A program made the position numbers and the translations under genes. 64,000 nt of DNA from Cedecea selenatireducens (GTDB taxonomy: Bacteria; Pseudomonadota; Gammaproteobacteria; Enterobacterales; Enterobacteriaceae), in NCBI RefSeq assembly GCF_042138895.1, contig NZ_JBHIKW010000003.1, positions 248,001 to 312,000 of the forward strand, given 5' to 3'. Numbering within the stretch: position 1 is the stretch's first letter; each line of letters starts with the position of its first letter. The notes beneath the pieces were generated by a model that worked only from the letters and a program-made list of their open reading frames with translations, ran no database searches and was not told the DNA's origin. This document shows positions 34,151 through 42,160 of this stretch, piece after piece.

Positions 34151-35545
34151 TTAGTTAACTGAAGTTTCAGTGAGAGGTTGCATATCCTCCTCCTTGCGTA
34201 ACGCACGCCCGGCGAAGAACATATAAACCAGTGCGATAGCGATAACGATGCCCATAAACCACAGGCCAAGGGTGAGCCCCTGCATCAGCGGCGGTGCAAG
34301 AATCGACCAGTCAGCCATACCCATCCACGCGCTAAGCCCGGTAAGGTGTACCGCCCAGACGCAGCCAAAGATTTCGATCATCCCCATGGCCAGGCAAATT
34401 TTGAGCGCGGCGCGCCAGCCGCCGAAATGGTTAGCGAAGACGCCTATAGTGGCGTTAGAGAAGAACATAGGAATAAAGCCCGGGATTATCATGATCGACG
34501 AGCCGCAGGCGATAAGAATCCCGACCGCGATGAGCTGGCCGACGGTGCCCCAAAGGAAGCCCCACACCACGGCATTTGGCGCAAAGCTGTAAATGGCCGC
34601 ACAGTCGATGGCCAAAACGGCGCCGGGTATTAAACGCTGAGAAATACCGTTGAAAGCCTCTGAGAGTTCGGCCACAAACATGCGAACGCCCTGCACGATG
34701 ATGAAAATGGCCACCGCGAACTGGAAACCGGTTTGCAATATATAGACAGACCAGTGCGTTTTTCCGGCCATAGCCTGAACGGTATCAAGGCCGAAGGAAC
34801 AGAGGATTACGCCGAAGAAAAGCGTCATCACAATGGCGGTGGATACAATGTTGTCGTGGAAAATATTCAGCCAGCCGGGTAGCTTGAGATCCTCAACGCT
34901 TTCTTCTTTTTTCCCCAGCCATGGCGCAATTTTATAGGCAATCCACGAAGCAAACTGCTGCTGATGGCCAATGGAGAAACCGCTGTTTTCCGTCACCTCC
35001 TGCGTCGGCTTGAACATCATATTTGAGGTGATACCCCAATAAAGCGACACCAGCACCGCGGTACAAATAATGGTGGTCCACATCGAGTAGCCGAGGATAA
35101 AGAAAAAGACGGCAATGAGCCCCGCCTGCTGAAACATGATATGGCCCGTCAGCATGATGGTACGGATGCCGGTGATGCGGCGCAGCAGCACATAGCAGAT
35201 GTTCAATGCCAGCGCGAGCAGCACCGCGTATCCCACCCAGCTGTATGCATCACCCATTTTTTCAATTGTCGCCATCATAGATGCATAAGTATCTGAAATA
35301 GCGCCGTTAATGCCGTACACCTCCGACATTTTTGCCACTACCGGCTTGAAGGTGCCGGTCAGGATGCCGGACCCCGCCTGGAGCAACATAAAGCCGATGA
35401 TAGTTTTGATCGTCCCTTTGATAATCACGCTCGCACTTTTGCGAAGCAGCAGGTAACCAAGACAGGTAACGATCCCCAACAGCAACGGGGCGTTAGTCAT
35501 TACCTGATCAAAAAAGAGGGTAAAGACACGATAAAGGATCTCCAT
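34151..35545 (-). CDS. ulaA: Ascorbate-specific PTS enzyme IIC (permease) UlaA
   Basis: 464-residue inner-membrane EIIC (E. coli 465) with about eleven hydrophobic helices that imports L-ascorbate as ascorbate 6-phosphate together with UlaB and UlaC. N-terminus MEILYRVFTLFFDQVMTNAPLLLG and TGHIMFQQAGLIAVFFFILGY are conserved. First gene of the ulaABCDEF operon, divergent from ulaG across a 366-base control region. Confidence 0.97.
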   Translation of the reverse strand: MEILYRVFTLFFDQVMTNAPLLLGIVTCLGYLLLRKSASVIIKGTIKTIIGFMLLQAGSGILTGTFKPVVAKMSEVYGINGAISDTYASMMATIEKMGDAYSWVGYAVLLALALNICYVLLRRITGIRTIMLTGHIMFQQAGLIAVFFFILGYSMWTTIICTAVLVSLYWGITSNMMFKPTQEVTENSGFSIGHQQQFASWIAYKIAPWLGKKEESVEDLKLPGWLNIFHDNIVSTAIVMTLFFGVILCSFGLDTVQAMAGKTHWSVYILQTGFQFAVAIFIIVQGVRMFVAELSEAFNGISQRLIPGAVLAIDCAAIYSFAPNAVVWGFLWGTVGQLIAVGILIACGSSIMIIPGFIPMFFSNATIGVFANHFGGWRAALKICLAMGMIEIFGCVWAVHLTGLSAWMGMADWSILAPPLMQGLTLGLWFMGIVIAIALVYMFFAGRALRKEEDMQPLTETSVN

Positions 35546-35911
35546 AAAGCTCTCCGTAAGGTGGTCGCTTCCTGCTTGCTTAGAAACAGGCGGATTGAAA
35601 ATGCACCTACACTCTATTTTTCAAAAATAATCACAACAAGATCAAATATGATTATTTGTGAGATATCCCGCAATTTATTTCCTTCCCGCCTTAAAGTGGC
35701 GACTTTTATCTTTTAAAAAGCAAACAAAACCCTTTAAAATCATAAACATACAAAACAAAAAGCATTTTAATTCTTTATAATCAAGCTCCTTGTCTTCTTT
35801 AGAATCTCAGCCACACGATCAAAAAATGCTTCTGCCTGATGATTAATCATGTCAATATAAATCATTAATAATCACCACATGATCACATGATGACTAGAAA
35901 GGAGATATCCG
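35546..35911. promoter_or_regulatory. ulaG-ulaA divergent control region
   Basis: AT-rich 366-base region without a gene. It contains AAATAATCA (35625-35633) and TGATTATTT (35649-35657), a perfect 9-bp inverted repeat 15 bases apart on the ulaA side, and ATGATTAATCAT (35839-35850), a perfect palindrome on the ulaG side, followed by repeated CATGAT and AATCA units. In E. coli UlaR, IHF and CRP control this region; the repeats are the best UlaR operator candidates. A weak CRP-like half-site TGTGA is at 35657-35661. Confidence 0.7.
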
Positions 35912-36976
35912 ATGAGTAAAGTTGCTTCGATTACCCGCGAATCCTGGATCCTGAATACTTTTCCTGAGTGGGGCTGCTGGCTTAATGAAGAGATTGAACA
36001 AGAGGTTGTTGCTCCGGGGACATTTGCAATGTGGTGGCTTGGCTGTACGGGAATCTGGTTAAAATCCCAGGGGGGGGCAAACATCTGCGTGGATTTTTGG
36101 TGCGGTACCGGAAAGCAGAGTCACGCTAACCCGTTAATGAAAGCAGGCCATCAGATGCAGCGCATGGCGGGCGTTAAGAAGCTCCAGCCGAATCTTCGCA
36201 CGACGCCATTTGTACTCGATCCTTTCGCGATTCGCGAGATCGATGCCGTGCTAGCTACGCACGATCACAACGATCATATTGATGTAAACGTTGCCGCTGC
36301 CGTCTTGCAAAACTGTGCCGCAGACGTGCCTTTTATCGGGCCACAAACCTGCGTGGATATCTGGATTAGCTGGGGGGTGCCGCGCGAACGCTGCATCGTA
36401 ATGAAGCCGGGCGACGTGGTAAAAATAAAAGATACCGAAATCCATGCCCTCGATGCATTTGACCGTACCGCACTGATTACGCTGCCTGTCGGGCAGAAGG
36501 CTGCAGGCATATTGCCCGACGGCATGGATGAACGCGCGGTAAATTATCTCTTCAAAACGCCAGGGGGAACGCTCTATCACAGCGGGGACTCTCACTACTC
36601 TAACTACTACGCGAAGCACGGGAACGAGCACAAAATCGATGTAGCATTAGGTTCCTATGGCGAGAACCCGCGCGGTATTACTGACAAAATGACCAGTGCC
36701 GATATTCTTCGCATGGCCGAATCCCTTAACGCAAAAGTCGTTATCCCTTTTCATCATGATATCTGGTCCAATTTTCAGGCCGACCCACAGGAGATCCGCG
36801 TGCTGTGGGAAATGAAAAAAGATCGTTTAAAGTACGGCTTTAAGCCGTTCATTTGGCAGGTTGGCGGCAAATTCACCTGGCCACAGGATAAAGATAACTT
36901 TGAATACCACTACCCACGTGGGTTTGATGACTGCTTTATCCTTGAGCCAGATTTGCCGTTTAAGTCATTCCTGTGA
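35912..36976 (+). CDS. ulaG: L-ascorbate-6-phosphate lactonase UlaG
   Basis: 354-residue cytoplasmic metallo-beta-lactamase-fold enzyme that opens ascorbate 6-phosphate to 3-keto-L-gulonate 6-phosphate. Mn-binding motif ATHDHNDHIDVN and later metal ligands in YHSGDSHYS and VIPFHHDIW are present. Length equals E. coli UlaG. AAGGAG RBS. Divergent from ulaA; terminator follows, then ulaR. Confidence 0.98.
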   Translation: MSKVASITRESWILNTFPEWGCWLNEEIEQEVVAPGTFAMWWLGCTGIWLKSQGGANICVDFWCGTGKQSHANPLMKAGHQMQRMAGVKKLQPNLRTTPFVLDPFAIREIDAVLATHDHNDHIDVNVAAAVLQNCAADVPFIGPQTCVDIWISWGVPRERCIVMKPGDVVKIKDTEIHALDAFDRTALITLPVGQKAAGILPDGMDERAVNYLFKTPGGTLYHSGDSHYSNYYAKHGNEHKIDVALGSYGENPRGITDKMTSADILRMAESLNAKVVIPFHHDIWSNFQADPQEIRVLWEMKKDRLKYGFKPFIWQVGGKFTWPQDKDNFEYHYPRGFDDCFILEPDLPFKSFL

Positions 36977-36981
36977 TGCAA

Positions 36982-37005
36982 AGCCGGACACAGGTCCGGC
37001 TTTTT
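36982..37005 (+). terminator. Terminator of ulaG
   Basis: AGCCGGAC-ACAG-GTCCGGCT followed by five T residues. Confidence 0.9.
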
Positions 37006-37075
37006 CGTTTATCCATAGGTATTTCAAACATTTTCAAATATCATCTTTCTCTATCATCTCTCATCGGAACTACGC

Positions 37076-37831
37076 ATGACAGAAGCACAGCGCCACCAGA
37101 TCTTGCTCGATCTGCTACAGCAATCCGGGTTTATTACGGTTGAACAGGCAATTGAACGTCTGGGCATTTCTCCCGCAACCGCGAGGAGGGACATTAACAA
37201 GCTTGATGAGAGCGGCAAACTGAAGAAAGTTCGCAACGGCGCAGAGGCGATTACCCAGCAACGCCCGCGCTGGACGCCGATGAATATTCATCTGGCTCAG
37301 AATCACGATGAAAAAATACGCATCGCCAACGCCGCATCGCAGTTGGTGAATCCCGGAGAAAGCGTGGTTATTAACTGCGGATCCACAGCGTTCTTACTCG
37401 GCCAACAGATTTGCGGTAAACCGGTACAAATCATCACCAATTACTTACCGCTGGCAAATTATCTTATCGAGCAGGAGCACGACAGCGTGGTCATCATGGG
37501 CGGCCAGTACAATAAGAGCCACTCGATTACGCTCGGCCCGCAGGAGAGTGAAACGTCGCTGTACGCAGGACACTGGATGTTCACCAGCGGCAAAGGACTT
37601 ACCGCTGAAGGACTCTATAAAACCGATATGCTTACCGCTATGGCGGAGCAGAAAATGCTCAGCGTAGTGGGGAAACTTGCCGTACTAGTCGATAGCAGTA
37701 AAGTGGGGCAACGGGCTGGTATGCTCTTTAGCCGTGCAGACCAGATAGACCTGGTCATTACCGGCAAGCAGGCCGACCCTGAAGTCGTAAAAAAACTTCA
37801 GGATCGTGGTGTGAAAATGATGCTGGTCTAG
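37076..37831 (+). CDS. ulaR: DeoR-family repressor UlaR
   Basis: 251-residue repressor of the ula regulon (E. coli 251). N-terminal DeoR helix-turn-helix: RHQILLDLLQQSGFITVEQAIERLGISPATARRDINKLDESGKL. C-terminal sugar-phosphate sensor domain with VINCGSTAFLLG and LVDSSKVG. In E. coli ascorbate 6-phosphate releases it from DNA. Located downstream of ulaG, with its own promoter expected in 37006-37075. Ends 2 bases from convergent yjfP. Confidence 0.97.
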   Translation: MTEAQRHQILLDLLQQSGFITVEQAIERLGISPATARRDINKLDESGKLKKVRNGAEAITQQRPRWTPMNIHLAQNHDEKIRIANAASQLVNPGESVVINCGSTAFLLGQQICGKPVQIITNYLPLANYLIEQEHDSVVIMGGQYNKSHSITLGPQESETSLYAGHWMFTSGKGLTAEGLYKTDMLTAMAEQKMLSVVGKLAVLVDSSKVGQRAGMLFSRADQIDLVITGKQADPEVVKKLQDRGVKMMLV

Positions 37832-37833
37832 CG

Positions 37834-38562
37834 TTAGAGATACCGGGCAAAAAACTGGCTTGTTGTTTCTAACGCCTCGGGCGTGATGCGATGCCTGACG
37901 CCCGTCTCCCATACGCAGGTCAGATTTTTATCCAGCCTGTTATCCGCCAGCGCCCGCTGCAGTCTGAACGTTTCTACGGCTGGCACAACATCATCATCCT
38001 CTCCGTGCCACAGCAACAGCGGCCTGTCGCCCAGTTGCTCAAGCTGTTTACCGACGTCGTAATCCACCAGCCCGGCAATCACCTTTTCACGCACGTCGAC
38101 CGGCGGCGGAAACAGCGTTTGTGCCAGCGTCGCAAAATAACCTGAGCCCATCAGACTGGCGACGCAGCGCACTTCAGGATGACGCGCCATAACCCCCAGC
38201 GCCGTCATTCCTCCCATTGAAGCTCCGCCCACCGCAAGCCTGCCGTCGGCAACGCCACCCGTCTTTAGCAGCGCCTGATAAAGAGCCGGGAACTCGTCAA
38301 TACTGTTTTTTAAAATCGGCCAAAACTGCTGCAGGCGAGTATGAGCATCGCCGCCGTAGCGGGCCCCGTGGTCGAGAGCATCCGGCATAACAACGCGAAA
38401 TCCCTGCTGCGCCAGCGCCACCGCAAAATAGCTGTACACCAGCTTTGAGGAGGTAAAACCGTGGTAGAAGATAACCGTAGGCAGCGGGGATTGTTTCATC
38501 CCGGTCGGTACCGCATGCAAAACTTCTACGTCGGCTAACCGCTCATTATAAATTTCGATCAT
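37834..38562 (-). CDS. yjfP: Alpha/beta-hydrolase esterase YjfP
   Basis: 242-residue carboxylesterase-like protein (E. coli YjfP 249). Nucleophile elbow GGASMGG (Ser near residue 120), oxyanion strand IFYHGFTSSKLVYSYF, acid in LLWHGEDDDVVPA and catalytic His in GVRHRITPEAL. Physiological substrate unknown. The spacer between the Ser and Asp blocks is shorter than in E. coli. Confidence 0.93.
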   Translation of the reverse strand: MIEIYNERLADVEVLHAVPTGMKQSPLPTVIFYHGFTSSKLVYSYFAVALAQQGFRVVMPDALDHGARYGGDAHTRLQQFWPILKNSIDEFPALYQALLKTGGVADGRLAVGGASMGGMTALGVMARHPEVRCVASLMGSGYFATLAQTLFPPPVDVREKVIAGLVDYDVGKQLEQLGDRPLLLWHGEDDDVVPAVETFRLQRALADNRLDKNLTCVWETGVRHRITPEALETTSQFFARYL

Positions 38563-38728
38563 CTACTCTTCTCCTACGGTGAAATATCAGGGAAAGTAAC
38601 GCAGGTTAGTGATTATTGTAACGATGAGATCTAGTTATCGATTTTCATTCGAAAGTCAGCGAAAAGCGCGCCTGAGATAACAAATCGGGAACATACCCCC
38701 TTTTCAGGGCCAAACCCGGAACTACACT

Positions 38729-39058
38729 ATGACTGTCAAGAAACGAGAAACCATCATGCTACGGCTATCCGTGCTATTTATGGCGGCGTTACTCAGCGCC
38801 TGCAGCGTACTTCAGGGTACGCCGCAGCCCGCCCCGCCGCTGAAGAATTACCCGCAGGAAATACAGCGCCCTCAGACTGCGGAGTTAACAAAAATAGGCA
38901 CCGTGACCGCCGTAGTACGCGGCTCTCCAATGGACTCAGAAGCCATTATTAAGAAGAAAGCCGCAGCAGCAAAAGCCGATTATTATCTCATCGTGATGAA
39001 CGATGAAACGGTCATACCGGGCCAGTGGTACGCACAGGCTATTTTGTATCGAAAATAG
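38729..39058 (+). CDS. bsmA: Lipoprotein BsmA (YjfO), DUF1471 family
   Basis: 109-residue lipoprotein, the same length as the E. coli biofilm- and stress-related BsmA. Lipobox LLSAC places the lipidated Cys at residue 25 after a positively charged start and hydrophobic run. The DUF1471 domain follows (IGTVTAVVRGSPMDSEAIIKKKAAAAKADYYLIVMNDE...GQWYAQAILYRK). The start codon has a poor Shine-Dalgarno; ATG at 38756 is an alternative that keeps the lipobox. Confidence 0.93.
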   Translation: MTVKKRETIMLRLSVLFMAALLSACSVLQGTPQPAPPLKNYPQEIQRPQTAELTKIGTVTAVVRGSPMDSEAIIKKKAAAAKADYYLIVMNDETVIPGQWYAQAILYRK

Positions 39059-39215
39059 CCCGCCCCGATAGCCGTTATTTATTGATATTTACACAGCTTT
39101 TCGCCGCTTGATCGTTTCTTATGCACAATGGACCTCGCCCTCAGGAAGTGAGGTCAGCTTTAAGTTAGCGAAGGACTGCCCTGTGACTTCGGGGTAAATT
39201 GATAAGGAACTGACA

Positions 39216-39491
39216 ATGAAACGATCTCTTGCCTTAACTACACTGCTGTTATCTGTTGGCCTTATTCCGACTCTGGCGCAGTCCGCCGAGTTTGCCAGCG
39301 CGGATTGCGTGACAGGCCTGAACGAAATCGGATTAATTTCGGTGAATGATATTGCCGGCAGCCCGCAGGACGTCGAGCGCATGATCGCGCTAAAAGCTGA
39401 CGAGCAGGGTGCTTCCTGGTACCGCATTATTCAGATGCAGGAAAACTCTCTGCCCGATAGCTGGCGGGCGCAGGCCATCCTCTACGCCTGA
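39216..39491 (+). CDS. yjfN: Periplasmic DUF1471 protein YjfN, protease activator
   Basis: 91-residue exported DUF1471 protein (E. coli YjfN is the same length and is reported to activate the protease DegP). Signal peptide about 1-24 (ends LAQSA-EF), then DCVTGLNEIGLISVNDIAGSPQDVERMI and ASWYRIIQMQEN. AAGGAAC precedes the ATG. Third DUF1471 gene of the window and 157 bases from bsmA, with which it shares ending ..WRAQAILYA / WYAQAILYRK. Confidence 0.93.
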   Translation: MKRSLALTTLLLSVGLIPTLAQSAEFASADCVTGLNEIGLISVNDIAGSPQDVERMIALKADEQGASWYRIIQMQENSLPDSWRAQAILYA

Positions 39492-39506
39492 TGGCCCACC
39501 TTCTTA

Positions 39507-41141
39507 TTAAGCCACGCCTCCCGTTGCCCGCAGCAGCACATCACTGATGACCTGCTCGGGCAAAAGCGATTCTCCCCTATCGTCCAGCATCATTCGGCAC
39601 CAGGCTTCGGCTGCGGGTGGTGAAAGAAATTTAAGTAATTGTGCTCCACAGGCAAGATTAGCCAATTGATGGGTGATTTCTCTGCCCCGCTCTTCCTGCG
39701 GCTTACGCAAACGCTGCTGTAGCTGTCGCCAGCTGCGATCGAAGTGCCTGTTTTGCCCTCTGACCTCATCAAATTCGGCGTGCAGCATCTCCATCACCGC
39801 GGGCTGTTTGGCCAGCACGCGCAGCACATCGAGACTCATGATATTGCCCGACCCCTCCCAAATGCTGTTTACCGGCATTTCGCGATACAGGCGCGGCAGC
39901 TCGCTCTCTTCGCAGTAGCCCACTCCGCCCAGGACTTCCATCGCTTCAGCCACAAAAGGAATACCTGCTTTGCAGAGGCTGAATTTTGCTGCCGGGGTAA
40001 ACAAGCGGCTATAGGCCAGTTGCTGAGCGTCACCAGGCGACTCCCACGCCCGCGCAAGGCGGAAAAGAAATGCCGTCTGGCCTTCAAGCTGAAGCGCCAT
40101 TTTCCCCAGTAGCTGGCGCATCATCGGCTGCTCGATAAGCGTCTTGCCAAAGGCCTGCCGCTGGAGGGCGTGACACAAGGCCACCGACAACGCACGCCGC
40201 ATCAGGCCGTGGCTGCCGAGCGCACAGTCGAAGCGGGTAAATCCGCCCATTTTCAGGATATGGCGTACCCCCTCACCTTCCTCACCAATAAGCCAGGCGG
40301 TGGCATCGCAAAACTCGGCTTCACTGCTGGCGTTTGAACGGTTACCGAGCTTGTCTTTCAGCCGCTCAAGGCGAACGGCATTGCGCTGGCCGTCCGGCAG
40401 AAAATGCGGCAGGAAGAAGCACGACAGCCCTCCCTTAGCCTGAGCAAGGACGAGGTGCGCATCGCTTTGCGGGACGGAGAAAAACCATTTGTGACCCACC
40501 AGCCGGTAAGCTTCACCAGAACCTCTGCCTGCCAGCGGCTCGGCGCGCGTGGTGTTACTCAGCACGTCAGAACCGCCCTGCTTCTCGGTCATCCCCATGC
40601 CAATCAGCAGGCCACGCTTTTGCCCACCGGGCAGCAGATGCGCATCATAGCGATCGCTGAGCAGCGGCTTGCGCCAGGCGTCAAAGGCTTTGGGTAAATG
40701 CTGCAGCAGCAACGGCGTTGCGCCGAAGGTCATGGTGATCGGGCAAAGCGTTCCCGCCTCAACTTGAGCGTGCTGAATGAACCGGGCAGCACGAGCGACA
40801 AAAGCGCCCTGCCGCGCATCTTCCTGCCAGGCAAGATTGTGAACTCGATTTGCAAAAAGCCCCTGCATCAGCAGGTGCCAGGCGGGATGAAAGCGAACAT
40901 CGTCCAGCCGTTCGCCGTTAGCGTCAAAGCGCAGTAGCTCAGGCGGATTGACGTTTGCCAGCCTGCCCAGCTCCAGAGATTCTGCAGAACCCAGCTGCTG
41001 GCCGATGCTGGCCAGAAGCTCAACGTCCCAGCCTGCGCCTTCGCGGCTCACGGCTTCTCGCAGCGGAATATCTGAAAGAAAAAGATTGCTGTTGCTGAGG
41101 GGTATGGGTTGATTAAAAACGGTGTGAGTTTGCCAGCGCAT
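39507..41141 (-). CDS. aidB: Acyl-CoA-dehydrogenase-fold protein AidB
   Basis: 544-residue flavoprotein of the adaptive response to DNA alkylation (E. coli 541). Seen: N-terminal MRWQTHTVFNQPIPLSNSNLF, FAD region GMTEKQGGSDVLSNTTRAE and KWFFSVPQSDAHLVLAQ, C-terminal NSIWEGSGNIMSLDVLRVL and DNA-binding-type basic tail. Start 41141 has GGAGG 7 bases upstream; an in-frame ATG 72 bases earlier gives a non-conserved extension. An Ada site was not identified in the 108-base gap to rlmB. Confidence 0.96.
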   Translation of the reverse strand: MRWQTHTVFNQPIPLSNSNLFLSDIPLREAVSREGAGWDVELLASIGQQLGSAESLELGRLANVNPPELLRFDANGERLDDVRFHPAWHLLMQGLFANRVHNLAWQEDARQGAFVARAARFIQHAQVEAGTLCPITMTFGATPLLLQHLPKAFDAWRKPLLSDRYDAHLLPGGQKRGLLIGMGMTEKQGGSDVLSNTTRAEPLAGRGSGEAYRLVGHKWFFSVPQSDAHLVLAQAKGGLSCFFLPHFLPDGQRNAVRLERLKDKLGNRSNASSEAEFCDATAWLIGEEGEGVRHILKMGGFTRFDCALGSHGLMRRALSVALCHALQRQAFGKTLIEQPMMRQLLGKMALQLEGQTAFLFRLARAWESPGDAQQLAYSRLFTPAAKFSLCKAGIPFVAEAMEVLGGVGYCEESELPRLYREMPVNSIWEGSGNIMSLDVLRVLAKQPAVMEMLHAEFDEVRGQNRHFDRSWRQLQQRLRKPQEERGREITHQLANLACGAQLLKFLSPPAAEAWCRMMLDDRGESLLPEQVISDVLLRATGGVA

Positions 41142-41216
41142 CCTGTGCCCTCCATCTGTGGCAATGCCATTAAGTATGGACGGAGATGCGGGTTCTGCGC
41201 GGAGGGGGATCACAAA

Positions 41217-41234
41217 CGGGGTGTTTCCACCCCG
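41217..41234 (-). terminator. Hairpin after rlmB
   Basis: CGGGGTG-GAAA-CACCCCG, a 7-bp stem on the minus strand 16 bases beyond the rlmB stop, followed by only three T residues. Confidence 0.45.
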
Positions 41235-41249
41235 CAGAGATAACGCTAA

Positions 41250-41981
41250 TTAACCGCGCTGACGCACGATTTCGAACAGGCAAACGCCGGTAGCGACGGA
41301 AACGTTCAGGGAAGAAACGGTCCCGGCCATTGGGATGCTGACCAGCTCATCACAGTGCTCGCGAGTCAGGCGGCGCATGCCTTCGCCTTCTGCACCCATC
41401 ACCAGCGCCATTGGGCCGGTGAATTTGCTCTGAAACAGAGTGTGGTCCGCTTCACCGGCGGTGCCGACGATCCAGACGTTCTCTTCCTGCAGCAGGCGCA
41501 TGGTGCGGGCCAGGTTGGTCACGCGGATAAGCGGAACGTTCTCCGCCGCGCCACAGGCCACTTTTTTCGCCGTCGCGTTCAGCTGTGCGGAACGATCCTT
41601 TGGCACGATAACCGCATGAACCCCGGCAGCGTCTGCGCTACGCAGGCAGGCCCCGAGATTATGTGGATCGGTTACGCCGTCTAAGATCAGCAGGAATGGA
41701 CGTTCGTGCTCGGCAATCAGATCGGGCAGATCGTTTTCCTGATACTGGCGGCCCGGCTTCACGCGGGCGATGATACCCTGGTGTACCGCGCCCTCGGCCT
41801 TCTCGTCGAGCCACTGGCGGTTTGCCACCTGCACCGGGATCCCCTGCGCTTCAACAGCGTGGATCAGCGGCAGCAGGCGCTTGTCTTCGCGACCTTTCAG
41901 GATAAAGACTTCCTGAAAACGCTGCGGAGCACGTTCAAGCAGGGCCTGGACGGCGTGAATGCCGTAAATAATTTCACTCAT
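41250..41981 (-). CDS. rlmB: 23S rRNA (Gm2251) 2'-O-methyltransferase RlmB
   Basis: 243-residue SpoU-type methyltransferase (E. coli RlmB 243) acting on the P loop of 23S rRNA. N-terminal substrate-binding domain IIYGIHAVQALLERAP, then the knotted SAM domain with DPHNLGACLRSADAAGVHAVI, MGAEGEGMRRL and IPMAGTVSSLNVSVATG. Start 41981 (MSEIIYG) is by family. Follows rnr, as in E. coli, but with a palindromic element in between. Confidence 0.97.
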   Translation of the reverse strand: MSEIIYGIHAVQALLERAPQRFQEVFILKGREDKRLLPLIHAVEAQGIPVQVANRQWLDEKAEGAVHQGIIARVKPGRQYQENDLPDLIAEHERPFLLILDGVTDPHNLGACLRSADAAGVHAVIVPKDRSAQLNATAKKVACGAAENVPLIRVTNLARTMRLLQEENVWIVGTAGEADHTLFQSKFTGPMALVMGAEGEGMRRLTREHCDELVSIPMAGTVSSLNVSVATGVCLFEIVRQRG

Positions 41982-42044
41982 CGATATCACTCATTGCGGA
42001 CGAGGGTTCGCCCGTGTTGGTTTGTTCATGGTCTGGATTTAGCC

Positions 42045-42155
42045 CCTCACCCCGCCCCTCTCCCCAAAGGGGCGAGGGGGAAAACGATAAAAGAATACAC
42101 TATCGTTCTGTTTACCCCCTCTCCCTTTGCGGGAGGGACTACGTCAGGGTGAGGG
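42045..42155. repeat. REP/BIME-like palindromic element between rnr and rlmB
   Basis: About 110 bases read as one large imperfect palindrome: CCCTCACCC at the left end pairs with GGGTGAGGG at the right, CCCTCTCCC-type hairpins sit in each arm, and AACGATA pairs with TATCGTT around the centre. CCCTCACCC...CCCTCTCCC units are dispersed intergenic repeats in many gammaproteobacteria. Only this copy is complete in the window. Confidence 0.75.
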
Positions 42156-42160
42156 TAATA

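Noticed and set aside
35653..35672. CRP site in the ulaA promoter region
   Set aside because: Only the TGTGA half is good; the second half (CCGCA) has two mismatches, so I do not list it as a separate feature.
39119..39127. A single perfect DnaA box TTATGCACA between bsmA and yjfN
   Set aside because: One isolated box per 30 kb or so is expected by chance; no IHF site or other boxes are near.
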